Counted from the first letter of the stretch, positions 1-7,170 are shown. The stretch: DNA of 11,870 bases from Larix sibirica (GCA_004151065.3 NWUY0300025744.1:13012-24881); one strand, 5' to 3'. Numbers and translations: made by a program. Notes: generated by a model from the letters alone, not told the origin.

Positions 1-270
1 GAAGCCCTGGTTCTGGACCTGGGGAACACCAGGGGTCGGGCCACCCTGTACCAGAAAACTCTCGACTATCATTGGTCTCAGAAAACTATGCTTAGCAAGG
101 CCCTTGCAGACGACAGCGAAGCCCAAGCTGAAATACTTCTCCAGCAGGATGAAATGGTCGATTTCCTGAAGCAAATTCTTTTCAATCAGCAGCAGCTAGC
201 CCAACATTTCAGGATTGCTCTCGCCAAGGAACCTACTACCCAGGTTGGACAGACAGGTTTTAACCAGTAA
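1..270 (+). CDS. Unrecognised protein C-terminus, partial (copy 1)
   Basis: An open frame runs from base 1 through TAA at 268-270, giving 89 residues with no start required; the ATG at 88 is probably internal because the same frame is open before it. The tail is rich in Gln (runs LLQQDE and NQQQLAQ) and reads as amphipathic helix, ending in GQTGFNQ. The segment is visibly GC-richer than its surroundings, as expected of coding DNA. Against copy 2, the eight changed codons comprise four amino-acid changes (G12D, R13Q, D38N, A41S) and four silent changes, with no stop or frameshift. I do not recognise the family. It could be the last exon of a host gene, or the end of a retroelement or pararetrovirus-like polyprotein; nothing in the sequence decides this. 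Confidence 0.45.
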   Translation, partial: EALVLDLGNTRGRATLYQKTLDYHWSQKTMLSKALADDSEAQAEILLQQDEMVDFLKQILFNQQQLAQHFRIALAKEPTTQVGQTGFNQ

Positions 271-515
271 TTAGCTCTTGTTTGTTCTAGGCCTTTTATA
301 TTTCTGTTTAGACTTTCTTTATGCAGCTACAGAGCTTGCTTTTTAGTCGTTCTGTTAAACTCTTACTCTGAAAAGTCTTGTTTCCTCGTGAGGAAGACTT
401 CACTCAACTCTGTTTTGGGGTCTGTTTTCTTGGTTAAGAGAGGGCCCGGTACTACTCTGTTATTGTATATTTTTGTGACGACAATATAAGGATTTACCCT
501 AGCTTACAAAAAAAA
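271..515 (+). other. 3' trailer with polyadenylation-like end (copy 1)
   Basis: About 240 bases follow the TAA of the plus-strand open frame. The stretch is T-rich, has no further long frame, and ends in a run of eight A at 508-515. An AATATAA string at 483-489 lies about 19 bases before this run, the spacing expected between a plant near-upstream element and a cleavage site. This could be the 3' UTR of the gene or element that supplied the open frame, with the A-run a remnant of a poly(A) tail from retroposition. The same AATATAAGG string, preceded by TGACG at 476-480, could instead be read as a TATA-type promoter. I cannot choose firmly. Confidence 0.35.
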
Positions 516-1161
516 CCATGTATAAAATCTATATCCTTAATATGCACACATGGAGGGTAGTTTAAGGGATTAAAAGCTTTGTTTGGCACATGCTTGTGTG
601 CTCTGAGTCCAAAACATTTGGGATTTTACACCCATTTTTAATTTCCTCTAGTCTAGTGCTAAAAAATTCATTTTTAAAAAATATATTCTAGTTGTAATTT
701 AACTTTGCTGCATTTCAATGGGTTTGGAACATAGCTTTTCACATGAAAGCGATTATAAATTATTTGATCACAACCAATTGAGTAGTGGTCACAAACTTAT
801 ATTAGCATTGATTGACTTTTCTTCTTCAATTCAGTTTTATGCAATGATTCCATATCCTTGAGTGAAGTTTCTTCTCTCAAATTCATATTTATGCAATGTT
901 TCCTTAACATGATGCATCCACATTTTCCAAATGCTTAAATGTCCATGCAATTTCCAGAAAATATTATGGACAATGATCATGAGGAGATCCAATAAAGGAT
1001 AAAGGAGTAAGGGATGCCCTTTATAGATGTACAAAGCTCAAGTAGGAACTCCAGGAGGAATCCCTAACAGAGTAAAAGTATGAAACATGTTTCCAAATAA
1101 AGATTATCAAATCTAAAAAATAATGAATTGCAACCAATTAGACGGCTTGGCCTTGAGAATG
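516..1161. other. AT-rich stretch without recognisable gene (copy 1)
   Basis: About 650 bases of AT-rich sequence between the A8 run and the 67-bp dimer. A minus-strand open frame at 837-1034 starts with TTG, has low-complexity hydrophobic and basic composition, and resembles nothing I know, so I do not call a gene. There are homopolymeric A and T runs near 661-690. This may be older insertion debris or the distal part of the LINE 3' region. The copy-2 equivalent is 6231-6876. Confidence 0.5.
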
Positions 1162-1295
1162 CTCTCCCATCATAACATGTTGGGATGCATACTTGAAACT
1201 ATGTTTTGATGGCATGGGATAAGGGGCACTCTTCCATCATAAAATGTTGGGAAGCATGTCTGAAGCTATGTTTTGATGGCACCGGATAAGGGACA
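1162..1295. repeat. 67-bp direct repeat, two units (copy 1)
   Basis: Two adjacent imperfect 67-bp units, 1162-1228 and 1229-1295. Both begin CTCT(C/T)CCATCATAA and share TATGTTTTGATGGCA followed by GGATAAGG. They differ by scattered substitutions, so the duplication inside this site is older than the large tandem duplication. No open frame spans it. Confidence 0.9.
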
Positions 1296-1455
1296 TTCAT
1301 TCAACCCTTCTTCCTCATGTCCATTCCGACATAAAACAAATTCTAATTATAATCTGCATGTTCAAACTGTAATTTCAACAATGTAAACCAACATTCTGGA
1401 TTATAATGAGTGCATTGAAATTATTCAAATAAATGAATTGGTGATTTCCATAACC

Positions 1456-1748
1456 CAAATAAACAATTTCCGTAGATTTTCAACTTAAGGTGTTAAATAT
1501 GAGAATATGAAACGATCTTAGTACCCAATATCATAAACCTATTTTCATTTTGAATTCTCAAATAAACAATTTCAACCAATTTTCAACTTAAGTTGTTAAA
1601 TATGAGACCAACTTAGTGCCCCATGTCATAAACCTATTTTGATTTTTGAATTCTCAAATAAACAATTTTAGTCAATTTTCAACTTAAGTTGTTAAATATG
1701 AGATGATAATTGTGCTCCCTATCATAAACCTATTTTTATTTTTATTTA
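1456..1748. repeat. Minisatellite, three units of about 94-103 bp (copy 1)
   Basis: Three consecutive imperfect units start at 1456, 1559 and 1655. Each contains, in order, CAAATAAACAATTT, ATTTTCAACTTAAG, TGTTAAATATGAGA and ATCATAAACCTATTTT (or close variants). The period shrinks from 103 to 96 to about 94 bases through small indels; the third unit is the most decayed at its end, where TTACTCATAACC replaces the expected next start. It is AT-rich and non-coding, and lies downstream of the LINE ORF2 on the LINE strand. Confidence 0.88.
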
Positions 1749-1924
1749 CTCATAACCACCCTTAATAATAATTTGTTTAATTTTTTAAATCTTCACTATT
1801 AACATTTTTTTCATTGGAAAGGAAAAACTAATTGTTATTCAAATAGAATGAATCAAACATAATAATTTAAGTGTATCTGACTGTCCAAAAATTGACCAAG
1901 TCACTAACATACTACTCATAAAAC

Positions 1925-1944
1925 TATGACAAAAGTTTGTCATA
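1925..1944. repeat. Perfect inverted repeat, 9-bp arms (copy 1)
   Basis: TATGACAAA and TTTGTCATA face each other across two bases; as RNA this would fold with eight pairs and a four-base loop. It lies about 205 bases past the LINE ORF2 terminator on the LINE strand. The copy-2 equivalent is 7640-7659. Confidence 0.7.
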
Positions 1945-1959
1945 CCAACCAAAAACTAT

Positions 1960-1977
1960 GATGAATCTTGCTTCATC
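1960..1977. repeat. Short inverted repeat, 6-bp arms (copy 1)
   Basis: GATGAA and TTCATC flank a six-base spacer, 15 bases from the preceding 9-bp hairpin. Six-base arms can arise by chance; the pairing with its neighbour is why it is listed. The copy-2 equivalent is 7675-7692. Confidence 0.5.
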
Positions 1978-2149
1978 TCAAACTCAATAAAGAGTTGGAT
2001 TCATAGATCTCATAACCCCCATCTACAACTCTAAACCCATACCTACAAATATTTATTTACAAAAAATAAGATAACTTAAAAAAACAGTCATCCTTATACA
2101 CTTTTGGCAAACCAAGAGAACCAAAAGTACTAACAAAAAAGTCTGCTAA

Positions 2150-2708
2150 TCAAAACCAGTATACCTGGAGATAACCATTTGACATCACATGGCCATCCTA
2201 GAATTCTTCAAAAAACAATTGACCCTACACTAGTCCAATAGTTGTTTTGGAAAAAATATCATCTTCAGAGTTATACTACCGATAAATATGCATTAAGATT
2301 ATGTTATTGAACTTTGTCTGGAGCTCCCTAATCTTGTGTTTCCAATGAGCCAAAATAACCACTTGTAAGTTTTCTTTCCTATCTTCCCATTCAACAAACA
2401 CTCTAGAATCACCTACCACCTCTAGGGACAATAAACCTTTAAAGAAGGCAAAATGAAGCAATCCCCAAAGTGCCAACAGTTCTACTCTCGTGTTGGTTCC
2501 TTCACCACAACCCATCCAAACATGAAAACTATAATTACCTCTAACAGTTCTGATAACCATTCCTACACCACATTGACCCAATTGAGAAGCACCATAAAAA
2601 AAACCAATAGGTTTAGTTTATGAAAGGGAAGGAGCAGTAAGGAGTCTGGAGACTTTCTCCTCTAAGTCCTTATGATACTCCCTATACACACCCACAATAA
2701 TGGAGCTT
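2150..2708 (-). pseudogene. LINE RNase H domain (copy 1)
   Basis: Plant-LINE RNase H, one frame from about 2708 to the TGA at 2150-2152. It begins RVSSIIVGVYREYHKDLEEK, then TAA at 2618-2620, then PIGFFYGASQLGQCGVGMV. The family has GFFDGAS here, so the first catalytic Asp is Tyr (codon 2594-2596). The second acid is kept in NTRVELLAL (Glu at 2480-2482) and the third in VVGDSRVFVEW (Asp at 2408-2410). The tail HIYR is followed by TAG (2276-2278), then YNSEDDIFSK, TAG (2225-2227), LFFEEF, TAG (2198-2200) and GYLQVYWF before the terminal TGA. All of these extend the family's usual C-terminus, so the reading frame was once continuous to 2150. Confidence 0.92.
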
Positions 2709-2733
2709 ACTCTGGGAATAATTTTATGAAAAT

Positions 2734-3200
2734 TTAAAAAATAACTAAATTCCCATGTCTCCAAATCCCCCAAGAAATATACAAAGGAATATCATTAAAA
2801 TTAACATCATTTGAAGCTCGGTGAGCTAAGCTTCCTTCAAAAGAACCTTGTTCCCAACAGACATAAATATTGAAACTCAAAGTTATTTCCAACCATACTT
2901 GTTGAGTAAACAAACATTGAACAAACAAGTGGTCCATATTCAACATCTCTTTTACATAATATGCAAACGTTTGATCCAACATCTCCTCTCTTTAGAAAAT
3001 TATCCCAGGTCAACACTTTATTCTCCAAAGCTAACCAACAGAAACACTTCAATTTTAAAGGTGCATTCCACTTCCATAAAATTGTGTGCCACCATTTTTC
3101 CTCATTTTTAAGCAAGAAAAAGAAATAGCATCATAAGCCATTTTAGCACTAACATGACCTATAGAAACATTCCAAGACCGAAACAATTTCATCTTCCAAC
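2734..3200 (-). pseudogene. LINE zf-RVT zinc-knuckle domain (copy 1)
   Basis: The segment opens with SWNVSIGHVSAKMAYDAI (about 3185-3130), then after a frame change reads EEKWWHTILWKWNAPLKLK, CFCWLALENKVLTWDN, LKRG and CILCKRDVE. One extra base at 2938 then changes frame, and the next frame supplies MDHLFVQCLFTQQVW. Putting the two frames side by side, all four presumed zinc ligands of the C-x2-C...H-x4-C knuckle are present (Cys at 2963-2965 and 2954-2956; His at 2929-2931; Cys at 2914-2916). The segment continues through ISWGIWRHGN to a TAA at 2734-2736. The zf-RVT family assignment rests on this motif order. Confidence 0.92.
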
Positions 3201-3234
3201 TTTGACAACTTGATCCCACCGTGATTTAATCCCT

Positions 3235-4100
3235 TTATAAAGGATTTCCATAGACTTCAACAGAGTTTCTTTCCAGCCCCAGTTCCTCAACAAGTAACCA
3301 AAAATGTGTGGCGGTTCCCCTTGTATCAAGTCTTTTCACATGTGCCAAATACTTGATACCCATGTTATTCAAAGATAGAATAATGTCAAATGAAAGCTTA
3401 TAGAACCCTTCTCCACCATTAGAAGGATCCTCATCGAGTTTAACTTGATTCCCATTTCCAATTTTCCATGCAATCCAGTACCCCAAGTTAGGAAAAGAGG
3501 CAATCAATCCTCTCCAAATATTTGAAACCATTAAGCCCCTTTTGTTTTCCCTCTTGATCCAGTCAATCATAAGTTTATTTTTTAAGCCTTTTCCCCAAAT
3601 AATTTCACTCCATAAACCTTTTCCTAACATACCTCTCCAAAGACTCTTCATAGCCAGGGTATACCCAAACAAGTAGATGTTTTTCAGTCCCCAACCCCAA
3701 AACTTCTTTGGATCAAAAATCTTTTCCCATTTGACTAGATGTACCCCTTCTTTACTTTTTTTGCATATCCATAAAAAAATGATCCTCTTTTGGCTAATTT
3801 TATTTAATATGGATTTTGGTATTTCGGCTAAGGATAGCCAATACACATGAATATTCTCCAAAAGGACTGATTTAGTAATATCAATATTCCCCTAAGGTAA
3901 ATCCATCTAAAACACCATCCACTTTCTTTTCAACCTTCTTTAACAACCACAACCAATATTATTTCAGATAATTATTTGGATTCAAGAAATAACCTAAATA
4001 CTTGAAACATGTATCAATAGCTTCCATAGGAAAGGGGAAGAAAACATGGATTTGTTCTCGGACTTCCTCATCTACCCCATTCACAAGAAAAATAGATTTT
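3235..4100 (-). pseudogene. LINE RT thumb/connection region (copy 1)
   Basis: Region between RT and the zinc knuckle. About 4100-3900 reads KSIFLVNGVDEEV and then FKYLGYFLNPNNY, a classic plant-LINE block, followed by a TAA and LLKKVEKK. After a frame change near 3890 the longest surviving frame of the element, about 208 residues (3235-3861), carries YWLSLAEIPKSILNKI, FLWICKKSKEGVHLVKWE, PKKFWGWGLKN, SLWRGM, SNIWRGL, WIAWKIGNGNQVKL and EDP. These match the family in order and spacing. It starts at a TTG that is simply an internal Leu codon, so no independent start should be inferred; it ends at TAA 3235-3237. Confidence 0.93.
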
Positions 4101-4109
4101 TGGATATAA

Positions 4110-4866
4110 TACCCATACTAGTAGCATCACATAAACACTCTATGATCTCCTGGTAAGCACTCCATTCCTCCACGATCCCATTGCCAAAAACAATCACATC
4201 GTCTACAAACAAAAGGTGAGTAATAAAACGATAGGATGAGATTTTTTATCCTTTTGATTCTCCCTTCCCTTTTTTCCTTTTCAATTAACCTGTTGAATCC
4301 TTCGAAAATTATTAGAAAAAGTAATGGTGATAGTGAGCATCCTTTTCTAAGGCCCCCATAGCTTTTAAAAAACCTCAAAGGAGATCCATTTATAAAAACA
4401 TCAAAGTTTGCAGAAGTCACACATCCCACGATCCAGTTAGTAACTTCTAAACTTAACCCTATTTGCATCAAACTAGTCCACTTTATCATATGCTTTTACC
4501 GGATCCATTTTCAAGATCAAGGCTTCCAACTTCTTGATCTTAATAGAATGGACGCTCTCTTGAGCAACTCCAATAACATCAAAAAATTATTTGTTATTTA
4601 AGAATACAAATTGTTCTCTTGACATGCATTCTACCAATCTTGGTTTGATTCTATTTGCAATCACTTTTGCTATGATTTTGTAGATCACATTATAGAGGGA
4701 GATTGGTTTGAAATCATTAAAAGAAACAATGTTGGCACTTTTAGGAATAAGTGCAATAAATGTGGCATTAATGGCACCTAAGACATTCCCTTGAAATCTG
4801 GACTCTTCCACCACCTTCAACAAGTCACCTCCCATAATGTAAAAAAAATCCAAAAAAACTCCATAG
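4110..4866 (-). pseudogene. LINE reverse transcriptase domain (copy 1)
   Basis: RVT_1 domain, split over three frames. The fingers (4587-4853) read ATFIALIPK, then FKPISLYNVIYKIIAK and ANRIKP, then REQFVF, ending at TAA 4587-4589 where family members have NR/K-Q. The same frame goes on to IGVAQES and the first catalytic motif D-P-V-K-A-Y-D, with its Asp at 4503-4505, before TAG at 4473-4475 replaces the Trp of VDW. The next frame (4127-4489) gives MQIGLSLEV, INGSP and LRKG (4340-4351; family LRQG) with SPLLF. A six-base T-run on the plus strand (4242-4247), apparently one base too long, then shifts into the frame with HLLFVDD; FVDD is at 4198-4209 and both Asp are intact. Catalytic residues survive but no continuous protein is possible. 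Confidence 0.94.
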
Positions 4867-4867
4867 T

Positions 4868-5053
4868 CTAACCATCCAGGCCTTGACTCTTTGACTTAGC
4901 AAAATTCTTTAATATGTCTTCAATTTCTTTAAGAGAAACATGATCCCCTTCTCTTTGACCATCTTCATCATAGAATAACCTAGGAAAACATTGTATGACT
5001 TGCATTTGAGTACCTATACTACTCATACCTGGATTATGAAAAAAGTGACCCAA
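4868..5053 (-). pseudogene. LINE ORF2 segment just before the RT (copy 1)
   Basis: A frame of about 61 residues containing FPRLFYDEDGQREGD, VSLKEIEDILKNFAKSKSQGLDG and then TAG at 4868-4870. In intact plant LINEs this region ends KSPGPDGW and leads directly into the RT fingers, so the stop most likely stands where the conserved Trp was (TGG to TAG). The Pro residues of KSPGPDG are also changed to Gln and Leu. A short T-run on the coding strand (plus-strand A-run 4852-4858) then marks another frame change before the fingers resume. Confidence 0.9.
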
Positions 5054-5062
5054 GTAGTGCTA

Positions 5063-5545
5063 CTACAGCATCTTCCTGCGCTTTTTTAGAAGAGACTTTA
5101 TTCCCATTGTGATGCAAAATGTCCCAGATAGAATTATATTTCTTTGATGATTACCATATTTGTCAAAAAATATTGAATTTTCATCCCCTTGAGCTAGCCA
5201 AATAGCCATGCTTTTCAATCTCCATGTTTCCTCCTCTATCCTAAGGATCTCTGTTTTTTTAGCCTCTATAATATCCAAGTAATATTTATCCACCTCATAA
5301 AAAATCCATGAACTATTTCTAATAAAGTTGGTTGGGTCACTTCCTCGATCTTCATCAACTCTTGTTTTAAATATGATTTTTTCTTCTTCTCCCATTGAAC
5401 TACTTCAGCTTTAATTTATTTCCATTTAAAAACCAAATGTTGCATAAATATACCCTCAATAATTTGGGCCAATTCTCTCCATTGATTTCTAATCAAAGTA
5501 GTAAAAGCTTCCTCTAACATTATTGACATATAAACCATTCTATGT
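5063..5545 (-). pseudogene. LINE ORF2 EN-RT linker (copy 1)
   Basis: The linker that in plant LINEs joins the endonuclease to reverse transcriptase. At its far end (about 5545-5400) the minus strand reads a helical segment with NQWRELAQ, then a TAA, then EVVQWEK. The frame ending at 5063 contains the diagnostic block EETWRLKSMAIWLAQGDEN followed by FF and NHQRN; the family consensus is WR-KS-WL-GD-NT-FFH. Here the T of NT is I and the H after FF is D. The frame then shifts near 5130: another frame continues with SIWDILHHNGNKVSS, as expected for the family. It cannot make an intact linker. Confidence 0.9.
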
Positions 5546-5560
5546 AAAGATTTAAATATA

Positions 5561-5714
5561 TAAAATCACATAAAGATGACATAAAATATATCATTTATGC
5601 AAAAGAAGTATAAGTGTGGTAAAAGCACATATAACAAGTTATACAACTTAACGAGAACTTTATACTCAAAATGAGAACTCTATCCATAAAAACCCATATT
5701 TTTGCATAAAAACA
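5561..5714. other. AT-rich right end of unit, copy 1
   Basis: About 150 bases of very AT-rich DNA between the LINE truncation point and the n. It contains an imperfect short direct repeat, ACGAGAACTTTAT then ATGAGAACTCTAT, 22 bases apart. From 5650 onward it departs from copy 2 by six substitutions and a one-base indel. No gene is seen. Confidence 0.7.
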
Positions 5715-5715
5715 N
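5715..5715. other. Undetermined base at unit junction
   Basis: A single n sits exactly between the end of copy 1 and the first base of copy 2. It may represent a contig join or compressed gap rather than one uncertain base. Confidence 0.95.
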
Positions 5716-5985
5716 GAAGCCCTGGTTCTGGACCTGGGGAACACCAGGGATCAAGCCACCCTATACCAGAAAACTCTCGACTATCATTGGTCTCAGAAAA
5801 CTATGCTTAGCAAGGCCCTTGCAGACAACAGCGAATCCCAAGCTGAAATACTTCTCCAGCAGGATGAAATGGTTGATTTCCTGAAGCAAATTCTCTTCAA
5901 TCAGCAACAGCTAGCCCAACATTTCAGGATTGCTCTCGCCAAGGAACCTACTACCCAGGTTGGACAGACAGGTTTTAACCAGTAA
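5716..5985 (+). CDS. Unrecognised protein C-terminus, partial (copy 2)
   Basis: This is the copy-2 version of the 89-codon open frame, beginning at the first base after the n at 5715 and ending with TAA at 5983-5985. It carries D, Q, N and S at residues 12, 13, 38 and 41, where copy 1 has G, R, D and A. Codons 16, 53, 60 and 64 differ silently. The frame stays open, so if the two copies diverged naturally this stretch was tolerated as coding sequence for at least part of that time. The protein's N-terminal part is missing at the junction, so this copy cannot be a complete gene as assembled. Confidence 0.45.
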   Translation, partial: EALVLDLGNTRDQATLYQKTLDYHWSQKTMLSKALADNSESQAEILLQQDEMVDFLKQILFNQQQLAQHFRIALAKEPTTQVGQTGFNQ

Positions 5986-6230
5986 TTAGCTCTTGTTTGT
6001 TCTAGGCCTTTTATATTTCTGTTTAGACTTTCTTTATGCAGCTACAGAGCTTGCTTTTTAGTCGTTCTGTTAAACTCTTACTCTGAAAAGTCTTGTTTCC
6101 TCGTGAGGAAGACTTCACTCAACTCTGTTTTGGGGTCTGTTTTCTTGGTTAAGAGAGGGCCCGGTACTACTCTGTTATTGTATATTTTTGTGACGACAAT
6201 ATAAGGATTTACCCTAGCTTACAAAAAAAA
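5986..6230 (+). other. 3' trailer with polyadenylation-like end (copy 2)
   Basis: Copy-2 equivalent of 271-515. The AATATAA string is at 6198-6204 and the A8 run at 6223-6230. I saw no difference from copy 1 in this stretch. Confidence 0.35.
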
Positions 6231-6876
6231 CCATGTATAAAATCTATATCCTTAATATGCACACATGGAGGGTAGTTTAAGGGATTAAAAGCTTTGTTTG
6301 GCACATGCTTGTGTGCTCTGAGTCCAAAACATTTGGGATTTTACACCCATTTTTAATTTCCTCTAGTCTAGTGCTAAAAAATTCATTTTTAAAAAATATA
6401 TTCTAGTTGTAATTTAACTTTGCTGCATTTCAATGGGTTTGGAACATAGCTTTTCACATGAAAGCGATTATAAATTATTTGATCACAACCAATTGAGTAG
6501 TGGTCACAAACTTATATTAGCATTGATTGACTTTTCTTCTTCAATTCAGTTTTATGCAATGATTCCATATCCTTGAGTGAAGTTTCTTCTCTCAAATTCA
6601 TATTTATGCAATGTTTCCTTAACATGATGCATCCACATTTTCCAAATGCTTAAATGTCCATGCAATTTCCAGAAAATATTATGGACAATGATCATGAGGA
6701 GATCCAATAAAGGATAAAGGAGTAAGGGATGCCCTTTATAGATGTACAAAGCTCAAGTAGGAACTCCAGGAGGAATCCCTAACAGAGTAAAAGTATGAAA
6801 CATGTTTCCAAATAAAGATTATCAAATCTAAAAAATAATGAATTGCAACCAATTAGACGGCTTGGCCTTGAGAATG

Positions 6877-7010
6877 CTCTCCCATCATAACATGTTGGGA
6901 TGCATACTTGAAACTATGTTTTGATGGCATGGGATAAGGGGCACTCTTCCATCATAAAATGTTGGGAAGCATGTCTGAAGCTATGTTTTGATGGCACCGG
7001 ATAAGGGACA
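6877..7010. repeat. 67-bp direct repeat, two units (copy 2)
   Basis: Copy-2 equivalent of 1162-1295, with units at 6877-6943 and 6944-7010. Both units look identical to their copy-1 counterparts. Confidence 0.9.
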
Positions 7011-7170
7011 TTCATTCAACCCTTCTTCCTCATGTCCATTCCGACATAAAACAAATTCTAATTATAATCTGCATGTTCAAACTGTAATTTCAACAATGTA
7101 AACCAACATTCTGGATTATAATGAGTGCATTGAAATTATTCAAATAAATGAATTGGTGATTTCCATAACC

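Larger units (their letters stand above)
1749..2149 (-). other. Probable LINE 3' UTR (copy 1)
   Basis: Sequence downstream of the ORF2 terminator on the LINE strand. It is AT-rich without any open frame, and holds the two hairpins at 1925-1977. A seven-base T-run at 1805-1811 (A-run on the LINE strand) is a possible remnant of the poly(A) tail, but similar runs occur elsewhere and I found no target-site duplication. The UTR could also extend through the minisatellites to the left. The copy-2 equivalent is 7464-7864. Confidence 0.4.
2150..5560 (-). mobile_element. 5'-truncated, decayed plant L1-type LINE (copy 1)
   Basis: A non-LTR retrotransposon ORF2 remnant runs leftward on the minus strand. 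Reading piecewise, it keeps the family order: EN-RT linker (WRLKS, WLAQGDEN), KSKS box, RT fingers, RT palm with FVDD, thumb/connection (KYLGY, YWLSL, HLVKWE, GWGLKN), zinc knuckle (CILC then HLFVQC), RNase H, and a terminal TGA at 2150-2152. No apurinic endonuclease domain or ORF1 is present to the right, so it is 5'-truncated, as is usual for LINEs made by target-primed reverse transcription. Lesions include in-frame stops at 2198-2200, 2225-2227, 2276-2278, 2618-2620, 4473-4475, 4587-4589 and 4868-4870, plus at least eight frame changes. The exact outer ends and target-site duplication could not be fixed; 5560 is approximate. Confidence 0.95.
1..5714. repeat. Tandem unit, copy 1 (about 5.7 kb)
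   Basis: The first of two head-to-tail copies of the same segment. Base 1 corresponds to base 5716, and the register stays at exactly 5715 through all compared landmarks, so there is no net indel until the last few bases. The window starts on the first base of the unit. The unit holds a plus-strand C-terminal coding fragment, an AT-rich stretch with minisatellites, and a decayed minus-strand LINE. It differs from copy 2 at positions 35, 38, 39, 48, 112, 121, 159, 180 and 192, and again from 5650 onward. Between these I found no difference in the lines compared base by base or in any translation. Confidence 0.97.

Noticed and set aside
375-398. Inverted repeat TTCCTC-GT-GAGGAA in the trailer
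   Set aside because: Six-base arms with a two-base spacer and a poorly matched extension can easily occur by chance in this length.
470-495. Pararetrovirus-type promoter (TGACG plus TATA-like string)
   Set aside because: Both motifs are short and common; no reverse transcriptase, movement or coat gene of that group is visible, and the polyadenylation reading fits the position after a stop codon and before A8 at least as well.
837-1034. Minus-strand 65-codon frame in both units
   Set aside because: It starts with TTG, has no recognisable motif, lies in AT-rich non-coding sequence, and is identical in both units only because the whole core is identical.
2848-3111. Plus-strand 87-codon frame
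   Set aside because: It lies opposite the LINE zinc-knuckle segment, which has clear family motifs on the minus strand, so it is a shadow frame.
5702-5884. Plus-strand 60-codon frame across the unit junction
   Set aside because: It runs through the undetermined base and overlaps the better-supported plus-strand open frame in another phase.
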